This document shows positions 41,335-49,613 of a DNA stretch of 64,000 bases, in pieces. A program made the translations under genes and the position numbers. The DNA comes from JAXLYE01 sp046351595 (GTDB lineage Bacteria > Myxococcota_A > Polyangia > Palsa-1104 > JAEUJZ01), in contig JAXLYE010000003.1 in the NCBI GenBank assembly GCA_046351595.1, positions 1,178,001 to 1,242,000 on the forward strand. The letters are read 5' to 3'. The notes beneath the pieces are model-generated. The model saw only the letters and a list, made by a program, of their open reading frames with translations, did not search any database and was not told the origin of the DNA. The number at the start of each line of letters is the position of its first letter. Within the stretch, counting starts at the first letter, position 1.

Positions 41335-43614
41335 ATGTCGTCGCCCCGCCCGCGCCGCGGTGCCTTGCTCGCGCTCGGGGCGCTGCTCGCCGCCGCGGGT
41401 CCCGGCTGCCGCGAGGCGTCGCACCCGCCGCCGGCCGCCGCGCCCGCCCCGGTCGCGGCCCGGCCCGCGGATGCGGCGCGCACCGAACCGCCTGCCCCCG
41501 CGCCCGCGGTCACGCCCACCCCCCCGGGCGACGTCGACCGGCTGCTCGCCGAGCTCGATGCGCCGTGTGCCGACGCGGCGGCGTGCGCCGAGCCGCGCAG
41601 CGGCACCCTGTTCGAGCTGGCCTCGCTTTTGACTACGCGCGATCACGAGCTGGCGACGCCGGCGCGGCTCGACCGGCTGGCCGCGGCGCTGGTCGCGGCG
41701 CTTCCGGCGGACGCGCCGCTCTTGCGTGACACGGCGCTCGCCGGCACGGGCGTGCTGGCGGCGGTGTCCGAGCCGGGCCGGCGGGCGCTGGTGCGGGCGC
41801 ACGCGACCGAGGCGCTGCTGGCGCTGCTCGCGGATCCGCCGACGCCGCGGGCGCGCGGGCGCGGTCTGTTGGCGCTCGGCGCGCTCGTGCCCGAGCTCGG
41901 CGGCTCGGCGCACGAGGAGCCGGCGCGGCGGCTGCTGCGCGGTGGGCTGCGCGCCAAGGAGCGCTTCGTCATGCGCCAGGCGGTGCTCGGCGCGACCCTG
42001 TCCCGCGACGAGGCGCTCGATGGCCCGCTGCTCGGGGCGCTGCGCCGCAGCCTGGGCCTGGCGGCGGGCGAGGGCGCGATCGCGGACGAGCACGCGCCGG
42101 CCGCGGTGCCGCCGCTGCCCGCGGTGCCGCAGGCGCTGCCCGCCGAGCTCGCGACGGATCTCATGCCGCTCCTGTCGTCCTACGTCGACCTGCTGCAGTC
42201 GCTGCAGCAGCCGGCGGCGCGCAAGACCGCGGAGGAGCTCTTGGCCGCGGCGCTGCGCCACGATCCGCGCTCGGGCACCGCGCACTTCCTTTTGGCGCAG
42301 CTGCACCTCGCCCGGCCCGCCGAGCGCGCCGCCGGCCTGGAGTCGCTGCGCACCGCGCTCGCCCTGCACAACCTGCCCGAGACCTTCGCCGCCTCGCTGC
42401 CCGAGGAGCTGCGCGAGCTGCAGCCGCCGATCGACCTCGCGGCGGCGCGCGCCGAGGTGCGGCGGCTGCTGGCGCAGCGGCCCGCGGATCTGTACGCCGA
42501 CCACGCGCCCCGCCTCACCGCGGCGCGCCTGGCCGGTGCCGGCGGCGACCAGGGCCCGGCCCAGCCCGATGTCGCGCGCGCGAGCGTGCGCACCGTCTCG
42601 CCGCGCGAGCTCGAGCGGCGCGCCGAGGAGGTGCTGCGGCGCGACGGCCCGGGCAGCCCGGCGGCGCTGCGCCTGGGCGAGGAGCTGTTCACGCTGTATC
42701 CGTTCGGCTCCGAGGAGTACTACGACAGCTGCCTGCGCAGCTTCCTTCTGCCCGCGGGCAACAACCACGACCTGCTCGACCGCCTGGGCCTGTCGTACGA
42801 GAGCACCGCGGACGAGGCGCGGCGTGTGGTCGGCGTCGTCGCCGCCGAGGACGGCGTGGCGCCCGAGGGCGGCAAGCGGGCGTGGCGCTACGGCGTGACG
42901 TGCGCGCTGTGCCACAGCCAGGTCGACGCCGCGGGCCACCGCTGGGACGGGCTGCCGGCGCGCATGTACGATCAGGGCCTGCTCTTGGCGGCGTGCGTCG
43001 ACCAGCCGATCCACCACAAGGCGCAGAACCGCAACCTGGCCGAGCTCATGGAGTACCTGCCGGGGCGCAACGACTCGGCCTCGGACGCGGTCCACGATCC
43101 GACCGACATCCCGGCGCTGTACGGCGTGCGCGCGGGCGGCGCGGTGCGCTGGAACGGCGACACGCCGACGCTCAAGGTGCAGATCGACCGCAACCTGTCG
43201 CAGCGCTCGGCGCCCCAGGCGGTGCTGCAGCTCGTGGCCGGCTACCTGCGCGGGCTCGCGCTGCCGCCGCCGCCGCTCGCCGCCGGCAGGGTGTGGGCGC
43301 GCGGCAAGGCGCTGTTCGCGATGCGCTGCGCGAGCTGCCACGCCGGGCCCGCGTACACCAGCGGCCAGATCGTCGCGGTCGAGGAGCTCGGGACCGACCG
43401 CACGCGCGTCTCGGCGGTCCTGCCCAACAGCAGCGAGGGCTACAAGGTGCCCTCGCTGCTGCGCATCGGGCGCAGCGCGCCGTACCTGCACGACGGCTCG
43501 GTGCCGACGCTCTCCGCGATGCTGGATCCGGCGCGGCCGGGCGGCCACCGCTTCGGCCACACGCTGCCGGCCGCGGACCGCACGGCGCTGGTGGAGTTCT
43601 TGCGGTCGCTGTGA
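41335..43614 (+). CDS. Di-heme cytochrome c lipoprotein
   Basis: This 759-residue exported protein begins with a lipoprotein-like signal (LGALLAAAGPGC) and a Pro/Ala-rich linker. A long Ala/Leu-rich helical-repeat region (HEAT/TPR-like, about 70-420) follows, then a C-terminal cytochrome part. Two heme sites are seen: C523-A-L-C-H527 and C665-A-S-C-H669, with YKVPSLLRIGRSAPYLHDGSVPTL after the second, as in MauG/di-heme peroxidase-like proteins. It probably acts in electron transfer or oxidation in the periplasm. An in-frame ATG at 41293 would add 14 residues. Confidence 0.75.
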   Translation: MSSPRPRRGALLALGALLAAAGPGCREASHPPPAAAPAPVAARPADAARTEPPAPAPAVTPTPPGDVDRLLAELDAPCADAAACAEPRSGTLFELASLLTTRDHELATPARLDRLAAALVAALPADAPLLRDTALAGTGVLAAVSEPGRRALVRAHATEALLALLADPPTPRARGRGLLALGALVPELGGSAHEEPARRLLRGGLRAKERFVMRQAVLGATLSRDEALDGPLLGALRRSLGLAAGEGAIADEHAPAAVPPLPAVPQALPAELATDLMPLLSSYVDLLQSLQQPAARKTAEELLAAALRHDPRSGTAHFLLAQLHLARPAERAAGLESLRTALALHNLPETFAASLPEELRELQPPIDLAAARAEVRRLLAQRPADLYADHAPRLTAARLAGAGGDQGPAQPDVARASVRTVSPRELERRAEEVLRRDGPGSPAALRLGEELFTLYPFGSEEYYDSCLRSFLLPAGNNHDLLDRLGLSYESTADEARRVVGVVAAEDGVAPEGGKRAWRYGVTCALCHSQVDAAGHRWDGLPARMYDQGLLLAACVDQPIHHKAQNRNLAELMEYLPGRNDSASDAVHDPTDIPALYGVRAGGAVRWNGDTPTLKVQIDRNLSQRSAPQAVLQLVAGYLRGLALPPPPLAAGRVWARGKALFAMRCASCHAGPAYTSGQIVAVEELGTDRTRVSAVLPNSSEGYKVPSLLRIGRSAPYLHDGSVPTLSAMLDPARPGGHRFGHTLPAADRTALVEFLRSL

Positions 43615-43621
43615 GCGGCCG

Positions 43622-43888
43622 CTATCTCTTGAACACGGCGCGGGCGATGGCGATGACGATGCAGGCGCCGATCAGCGCGACCCCGAGGCTGGCGATGAAG
43701 CCGTTGTTGCCCGGGTTGTCGCCGAACAGCGTGCGCGTCAAGAAGCCGCCCAGGGACGCGCCCAGGATGCCGACCACGATGTTCATGAGCGCGCCCTGGC
43801 GGGCGTTGGTGCCCATGATGATGCTGCCGAGCCAGCCGGCGATGGCGCCGATGACGATCCACAGGATGATGCCGTAGCTTGGGTTCAT
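43622..43888 (-). CDS. GlsB/YeaQ/YmgE family membrane protein
   Basis: This 88-residue protein has three membrane helices: IILWIVIGAIAGWLGSIIMG, MNIVVGILGASLGGFL, and FIASLGVALIGACIVIAIAR. The glycine pattern is the family signature (transglycosylase-associated, general stress proteins). It is convergent with the cytochrome gene at a 7-bp distance. Confidence 0.88.
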   Translation of the reverse strand: MNPSYGIILWIVIGAIAGWLGSIIMGTNARQGALMNIVVGILGASLGGFLTRTLFGDNPGNNGFIASLGVALIGACIVIAIARAVFKR

Positions 43889-44070
43889 GACTTCCCTCCC
43901 GAGTGTGGGCTGTGTACAGGGCGGGCCATTCCACGTCCCGTGCCAGCGCCCGGAGGCGGCGGTCCTTCCGTCGCAGAGCGGGCGGTGGTCGGGCGGATCG
44001 GAGGGCTTGGGATTGGGCGCCGGAGTGCGCGCTTTCGTCTCGGTGTGTCAGCAGCGCACAGGCCGGGCGG

Positions 44071-45369
44071 TCAGGCTCTTTCGGCGAGCAGGACGCTGTG
44101 GATGGTGCGGTCGCGGCCGTGCGCGGCGACCAGGCGGAACCCGGTCTCGTTGAGCAGCGACTCGTAGGCGGCGCGCAGCTTGTAGACGTAGGCGCCGAAG
44201 TCGTCGTAGGGCAAATACGAGTGCTCCCAGACCACCGAGAGGTCGGGGTTGTCGTCGCGCAGCGGCTCGGCGATGAGCAGGTGGCCGCCGGGCTTGAGCA
44301 CGGCGCCCGCCTTCTGCAGGAGCATGCGGCAGACGTCGGTGTCCCAGTCCGCCATGACGCGCGAGAACTGGACCAGGTCGTAGCCGCCGCGCGCCGGCGG
44401 GAACTCCCTGGGGAAGCCGTCGATGCGGAAGTCGCCCTCGACCACCTTGATGCGGTCGCCGAGCTTGGCCGCCGCGATGTTGCGCCGGCACAGCGCCGCC
44501 GCCGCCGGCAGGTTGAAGACCGTGATCTGAAGGCGCGGGTGCTTGCGGCACAGCGCCACCGCCATCGTCGCGTCGCCGCCGGCGACATCGAGCATGTGCT
44601 GGTAGCGGCTGAAGTCGATCCGGCGCTCGATGGCCCCGAGCGTCACCAGCGCGCCGTCGCGCATCCAGTCGTGCAGGAGCACCACGTCCTCCCAGAGCAC
44701 GGGCGGGTAGCGCACCGGGTCCAGCACCTTCGCGCCGTGCAAGAGTGCGACGTGGTCTTTATACGCGGCGATGCGCCAGTAGCGCACGAAGTCGCGGTAG
44801 AAGAAGTGGTTGGGCGCCGCCTTGTCGACCAGCACCCGCACCACGTCCGCGGCCTGGTAGCGCGGCGGCGTCGCGGCGTCCGGCGTGAGCAGCCCGAGCG
44901 ACTCGAGCAGCAGCAGCAGCTTGTGGCCGCGGCCGCGGTGCAGGCCGAGCGCGGTTACGATCTCCTCCTCGCTCAGCGGGCCGCGCTCGTGGAGCAGCTG
45001 GGCCAGGCCCGTGTCGAGCAGGGTGAGCAGCATCGTCACCTTGGTGCCGCCGGCGAGGACGCGGTAGAACTCGTCCTCGATCTGCAGGAGCGCGGCGTCG
45101 GTGGCCGCGGCCTTGTCGGGCGCGCCGATGGGGGCGGTGACGGCGGCGCGGGCCTTGCGGCCTGCGGGCTTGGCGGGCTTGGCGGCCGCCTTCGGGGTCG
45201 CCTTCGGGGTCGCCTTGACGGCGGGCTTCGGGGCCGCTTTCTGGGTCGCCTTCGGGGCCGCCTTGGCGGGCTTCTTCGATGCGCCGGCGGGCTCGGGGCG
45301 GGCCCGGCCTGCGGGCTTGCGGCTGCGCGGCGGTTGTTTGTCCGGTTGCTTGCCCATGTCGAGGTTCAT
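44071..45369 (-). CDS. SAM-dependent O-methyltransferase with a basic KAP-rich tail
   Basis: This 432-residue protein has two parts. Residues 1-80 are a Lys/Ala/Pro tail with KATPKATPKAAAKPAKPAG-type repeats, like histone H1 or AlgP tails. Residues 95-432 form an acetylserotonin O-methyltransferase-like enzyme: a winged-helix dimerisation part (LLTLLDTGLAQLLHERGPLSEEEI), the SAM motif LDVAGGDATMA, VEGDFRIDGFP, and HILLIAEPL-like GGHLLIAEPL. GGGAGG precedes the ATG by 8 bases. It is the last gene of the minus-strand run that starts at 53881. The substrate is unknown. Confidence 0.8.
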   Translation of the reverse strand: MNLDMGKQPDKQPPRSRKPAGRARPEPAGASKKPAKAAPKATQKAAPKPAVKATPKATPKAAAKPAKPAGRKARAAVTAPIGAPDKAAATDAALLQIEDEFYRVLAGGTKVTMLLTLLDTGLAQLLHERGPLSEEEIVTALGLHRGRGHKLLLLLESLGLLTPDAATPPRYQAADVVRVLVDKAAPNHFFYRDFVRYWRIAAYKDHVALLHGAKVLDPVRYPPVLWEDVVLLHDWMRDGALVTLGAIERRIDFSRYQHMLDVAGGDATMAVALCRKHPRLQITVFNLPAAAALCRRNIAAAKLGDRIKVVEGDFRIDGFPREFPPARGGYDLVQFSRVMADWDTDVCRMLLQKAGAVLKPGGHLLIAEPLRDDNPDLSVVWEHSYLPYDDFGAYVYKLRAAYESLLNETGFRLVAAHGRDRTIHSVLLAERA

Positions 45370-45433
45370 TCGCGGTGCCTCCCGGGTCGGGGCCGCGAGC
45401 CTGGTTCCTCACCAGGCTCGGCCAGTGGGGTGC

Positions 45434-46522
45434 CTACTTGCAAGTGCTGGGATCAAAGACCGCGCACCTGGCGCTGGTGCAGGCCGCGGGGCTCATGCAC
45501 TGGGCGCTGCCCGCCGTCGGACCGCACGCCTCGCCGTCGCGCGCCGCGGCCGCGCACTTGCGGTTGGTGCCGGTGCCCGAGCAGCTGCCGCCGGCCGCGC
45601 ACAGGACGGTCGAGGTCATGACCGTGCCGCACGCCTCGCCGGTGTTGGCGAGCTTGTAGGTTTCGCACTTGCGGCTGGTGGTGCCGCAGAACAGGCCCTG
45701 CAGGCTGTCGCAGCCCGAGACGCCGGCCGCCGGATCGCAGGTCGCGCCCGCGGCGAGCGCCGTCGCGCAGGTGCCGCTCTTGCAGTACAGGCCGCTCTTG
45801 CACGGCGCGGCGCCGGTGCCGCAGGCCGCGCCGACGCCGCCCTGCGGTGCGCAGCGCCCGCTGGCGCAGGTCAGGCCCAGGCCGCACGGCTTCAGCGCGC
45901 TGCACGCCTCGCCGCTCTTGGCCGGGGTCGCGCAGGTGCCGCAGCCAGAAGAGGTCGCGCTGTTGCTGCAGTAGGCGCCCTTGCACTGGTCGCCCGCGGC
46001 GCAGGCGGCGCCGTCGGCGAGCAGGCCGGCCGCGGGCTGGCAGGCCTTGGGGCCGCCGGGCGCGAAGTAGTCGTCGCAGGTGCCGGTGCTGTAGCCGGCC
46101 GCGCACTGCTTCAGGCGCTCGACGGTCCAGCTGCTGCCGGGCAGCTTGACGTAGGGCGCGCACGTCAGCTGGATCCGCTCGGCGCAGGTCTTCTCGTCGC
46201 CGTAGTAGTAGCGCAACAGGTACTGCGAGCACTTGCCGAGGCGGCCGCAGAGCGCGGTCGCCAGGTTCTTGCACTCGGTGGCGACGGTGTCGCCGGGGTT
46301 GCCGCCGAGATCGGTGTCACCGCTGCTCTGCAGGTCGGTGTTGTCCCCTGTGCCGGCGAGATCGGCCTCGGTCATGGCGGGGCCGAGATCGGCGTCGCCG
46401 GCCTGATCCGGGTTGGGGCCGGTGCAGCCGCCGGTCGCACCGAGCGACAGGGCCAGCGAACACAAGAGCGGCAGCGCGAGCATCGCGATGCGTCGGAGCG
46501 GGGCGGGCGTGGGCTTGGACAT
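45434..46522 (-). CDS. Cysteine-rich (Dickkopf-like) lipoprotein
   Basis: This 362-residue lipoprotein (signal ending LGATGGC, Cys33) has an Asp/Gly-rich spacer, then many Cys residues arranged in EGF/Dickkopf-like units such as GAACAAGDQCKGAYC, GEACSALKPCGLGLTCASGRC and GATCDPAAGVSGCDS. Such proteins are typical of myxobacterial surfaces. The ATG at 46522 follows AGGAG by six bases; an upstream in-frame start would run into the previous gene. Co-directional with its neighbours at 40 bp. Confidence 0.75.
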   Translation of the reverse strand: MSKPTPAPLRRIAMLALPLLCSLALSLGATGGCTGPNPDQAGDADLGPAMTEADLAGTGDNTDLQSSGDTDLGGNPGDTVATECKNLATALCGRLGKCSQYLLRYYYGDEKTCAERIQLTCAPYVKLPGSSWTVERLKQCAAGYSTGTCDDYFAPGGPKACQPAAGLLADGAACAAGDQCKGAYCSNSATSSGCGTCATPAKSGEACSALKPCGLGLTCASGRCAPQGGVGAACGTGAAPCKSGLYCKSGTCATALAAGATCDPAAGVSGCDSLQGLFCGTTSRKCETYKLANTGEACGTVMTSTVLCAAGGSCSGTGTNRKCAAAARDGEACGPTAGSAQCMSPAACTSARCAVFDPSTCK

Positions 46523-46562
46523 GAGCTTCTCCTCGTCGAGACGTTGGGATGTGGGGCGCGGC

Positions 46563-47282
46563 TCAGCGGGCCGCGGGGTCATGGCGGGCCAGCGCCGCGT
46601 CCAGGCCCTGGCGGCCCAGGGCGTGGCGCGGGCTCACGGACAGGAGCTCGCGGAACTCGCGCGCGGCGTCCGCGGTCTTGCCCTGCTTGAGCAGCGACCA
46701 GCCGAGCCCGGAGCGCACCTCGAGGTCGCTCGGGTAGCCCTGCTTGAGCTGCGCGTAGAGCGTGCCCGCGTCGGCGAAGTGGCCGAGGTTGTAGTGCGCG
46801 AAGGCCAGGCGCAGCGTGCCGTAGTAGTTGCGCGGCTCGAGGCTCAGGACCTCCTTGGCCGCGGCCGCGAGCTCGTTCCAGCGGCGCAGCGCCGACAGCG
46901 GCAGGAGCAGCCCGACGCGGGCCTCGACCGCCTGCGGCGCCGCCGCGACCGCGCGCTGGTAGGCGTCGACCGCCGTGTCCGAGCGCCCGAGCCGGTAGAG
47001 CAGCCAGCCGCGCCGCGCCAGCGCCAGGTACTCGCCCTTTCTGGCCTGCGGCAGCGCGTCGAGCGCCGCCAGCGCCTCGGCGAGCTGGCCCGCGGCCTCA
47101 CGCTCGTAGGATCGCTGCCACGTCTCGGCGCCCTCGGGCTCGGGCGGCTGCGGGCGCGCCGGCACACCGGGCGGCACAGGCGCCATCGCCGGCTGCCCCG
47201 CGCTCGCCGGGGTCGCGACAAGCAGCAAGAGCAGGCCGGCGATGCGGAGGCTCGGGCGGCGGCGGGTCGGGTTCTTGTGCAT
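46563..47282 (-). CDS. Periplasmic TPR-repeat protein
   Basis: This 239-residue protein has a signal peptide (IAGLLLLLVATPASA) and four or five TPR-like helix pairs (GEYLALARRGWLLYRLGRSDTAVDAYQRA, YYGTLRLAFAHYNLGHFADAGTLYAQL, SGLGWSLLKQGKTADAAREFREL). TPRs mediate protein contacts. AAGGAG precedes the ATG. It lies 39 bp after the urea-transporter/M23 fusion and is probably part of the same unit. Confidence 0.75.
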   Translation of the reverse strand: MHKNPTRRRPSLRIAGLLLLLVATPASAGQPAMAPVPPGVPARPQPPEPEGAETWQRSYEREAAGQLAEALAALDALPQARKGEYLALARRGWLLYRLGRSDTAVDAYQRAVAAAPQAVEARVGLLLPLSALRRWNELAAAAKEVLSLEPRNYYGTLRLAFAHYNLGHFADAGTLYAQLKQGYPSDLEVRSGLGWSLLKQGKTADAAREFRELLSVSPRHALGRQGLDAALARHDPAAR

Positions 47283-47321
47283 GAGGTACTCCTTGAAGCG
47301 ATGGCTCGGCGGGTCGCGGCG

Positions 47322-49613
47322 TCAGGCGGCGCTGCGGGCCGCGGTCTCGGCCGGGTCCCCCGGCCGGCTGTAGAGCGGGCTGTGGTCTTGCGGGACGTCC
47401 GCGGGGTCGCGCTCGGCGAGCACCTCGCGGCCGCGCACGGTGACGGACAGGCGCAGCGGCCCGCTGTCGCGCCCGAGCTCGGCCCGCGTCTCGACGAGCG
47501 GGCGGCCGCGGCGATCGACAAGGCGCGAGCGGCCCAGCACCACGAGCGCGGCGCCGCGCCGCTCCATGCGGTACTCGATCGTCAGGCTGTCATCGACCAG
47601 GAACGGCGACAGCAGATCGAGCAGCGCGCCGAGCAGCGACCCGCGGAACCTGCGCGCCGGCACCACGTCCTCCCAGCGCAGCGTCGGGCTGGCATCGAGC
47701 GGCACGCGCCCGAGCGCGGCGCGAAGGAGGTGCAGCACCGAGTCCGCGGGCCCGATCAGGTCGTAGGCGGTGAAGCAGCCGCTGTCGAGCGCGTAGAACA
47801 GGCTGGCGCCGTGCTCGCGCGAGGTCAAAAGGCGCTGGCCGTACAGATCGAGATCGCTGCGCAGGTGCTCGACGGGGTCGTCGGCGCTGTTCGGGTCGGC
47901 GCGGCCGCCTTTTTTGATGCGCAGCGCCCACTCGGCGCCGTAGGGGAAGGTGAAGTAGGCGGCGCGATCCGCATCAAGCAAGAGGTTGCGCACGGTGTCG
48001 CCGGTCTCGGGCAGCAGCGCCGGCACCACGCGCTCTGATGCGGCCAGCGCGCCGCGCTCAGAGGTGACGCGGACGCCGTCGGCGAAGCGGCAGGGCAGGG
48101 TGGGCGCGCCGAGATCGGGCTCGGCCTGGAGCTGGAAGTGGACGTGCGGCTGCGATGAGCGCCCGGAGTTGCCGCAGAGCCCGAGCAGCTCGCCGGCGCG
48201 CACCGCCTGGCCGACCGCGACGCGCACCGAGCCCGGGACCAGGTGCGCGACCAGCGAGTAGAGCCGGGGCGCGTGCTCGATGAGCACGAGGTTGCCCCAG
48301 TTCTGCTGCACGTTGACGCCGCCGATCGGGTTGTCCGGGACGTCATCGACGATGCGCACGACCTTGCCGTCGGCGGCGGCGAGCACCGGCAGGCGGTAGG
48401 CGCGGTAGCTCACGAGCTCCGTCGGATCGCCGCTGTGCGGCTCGCCGTCCTCGCCCAGCACCTCGAGGTCGACGGCGTGGCGCCAGGGGCCCTTGTGCGT
48501 GAGCGGGCCGTCCTCGCCCTGCGTGCAGGCCCAGGCGCCGCGCACCGGCAGCGACAGGCGCACCGGCAGGAGCCACTTGAAGCGCGCGCGCCGCGTGCGA
48601 AAGTAGGCGAGGTTCTCCTCGGGCGTGCCGGGCGGGAAGTCGACGACCTTGGGGCGGCCATCGCGCAGGCGCTGGCGCAGCGCCATGAGCAGCGTCAGCA
48701 CCGTGACGTTGAAGGGGATGATGAGCACCGGCAGGCCCAGCCGCAGCAGCGGCCCCGAGGTGCCGAGCGTCAGCACGCCGCACAGCAGCACGCCGCCGAG
48801 CGCCAAGAGATAGGTGCTGATCGACGGCACGAACCACACGCCGCCGAGCGCCACCGCGGTGAACACGGCGTTGTAGCCGAGCGAGTGGAACAGGTGCGGA
48901 TCACGCAGCGGCGGCAGGAGCGCGCGCAGCCCGAGGCACGTCGCGAGCGCCATCAGCACGAGGCCGAGCGCGATGCGGCTGTGCAGGGTCAGCGCGACGA
49001 GCAGCAGCAGGCCGGACTCGATGCGCGGCAGGAAGAACAGCGCGCCCACGCTCTCGAGCAGCAGGCGTATCAGGGGGGGACATAGGGCGGCGAGCGCTGC
49101 GGACAGGCCGCTCGGCACAAGCTCGACGAGCGGCCACGCGGTGCGCGCGTAGGGCAGGGCCGCGGCCTCGGCGGTGCCGAGCAATAGATAGAACGCGACG
49201 AGGAACGGCAGCGACAGCACCGGCAGCTGCCGCGGCTGGAGCAGCGAGCGCCACGCCGCGGTGACGAGCGCGGACAGCGGACAGAAACACAGGAGCAGGA
49301 CGAGCCCCGCCGCGCCGAGCCCGTACCAGGCCGCCACGCCCAGGCCCAAGAGCAGCCCGCCGATGGCGTAGCTGCCGTCGAGCAGCGCCTCGGGCGCGAC
49401 CGTGAGCAGGCGCGCGGTGCCGAGCGAGAGGAGCACGCCCAAGAGCCCGCCCAGCCCGACGCGCGGCGTGGTCGCGGTGGCGAAAAGGACCACGGCGCCC
49501 AGGCGCGGCACGCGCGAGAACACCAGCGCCGCGTATGTGCGCAGCACCGCCTCTGCGACGGTGCGGAGGCGCGGCAGCAGCGCGCGGGCGGGCGTGCGGA
49601 TCAGCGCAGCCAC
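47322..49613 (-). CDS. Urea-transporter-like membrane domain fused to M23 peptidase
   Basis: The 763-residue protein has an N-terminal UT-family channel domain (about 20-310) with roughly ten membrane helices, the repeated LxxPFL/LIIPFN elements and the central Gly-rich NAV turn. A LytM/M23 peptidase follows (about 355-500) with complete zinc motifs: H379-x-x-D382, H457 and H490-V-H492. The last 260 residues are a strand-rich domain of unknown family. M23 enzymes cut peptidoglycan cross-bridges. The GTG start follows AGGAGG by seven bases and overlaps the decarboxylase stop by 13 bp, giving translational coupling. Confidence 0.8.
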   Translation of the reverse strand: MAALIRTPARALLPRLRTVAEAVLRTYAALVFSRVPRLGAVVLFATATTPRVGLGGLLGVLLSLGTARLLTVAPEALLDGSYAIGGLLLGLGVAAWYGLGAAGLVLLLCFCPLSALVTAAWRSLLQPRQLPVLSLPFLVAFYLLLGTAEAAALPYARTAWPLVELVPSGLSAALAALCPPLIRLLLESVGALFFLPRIESGLLLLVALTLHSRIALGLVLMALATCLGLRALLPPLRDPHLFHSLGYNAVFTAVALGGVWFVPSISTYLLALGGVLLCGVLTLGTSGPLLRLGLPVLIIPFNVTVLTLLMALRQRLRDGRPKVVDFPPGTPEENLAYFRTRRARFKWLLPVRLSLPVRGAWACTQGEDGPLTHKGPWRHAVDLEVLGEDGEPHSGDPTELVSYRAYRLPVLAAADGKVVRIVDDVPDNPIGGVNVQQNWGNLVLIEHAPRLYSLVAHLVPGSVRVAVGQAVRAGELLGLCGNSGRSSQPHVHFQLQAEPDLGAPTLPCRFADGVRVTSERGALAASERVVPALLPETGDTVRNLLLDADRAAYFTFPYGAEWALRIKKGGRADPNSADDPVEHLRSDLDLYGQRLLTSREHGASLFYALDSGCFTAYDLIGPADSVLHLLRAALGRVPLDASPTLRWEDVVPARRFRGSLLGALLDLLSPFLVDDSLTIEYRMERRGAALVVLGRSRLVDRRGRPLVETRAELGRDSGPLRLSVTVRGREVLAERDPADVPQDHSPLYSRPGDPAETAARSAA

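Noticed and set aside
40911..41729. Open frames through the 42-bp repeats encoding 14-residue peptide repeats
   Set aside because: All frames remain open only because the period is a multiple of three and stops are rare; there is no ribosome site, and the frame conflicts with the cytochrome gene.
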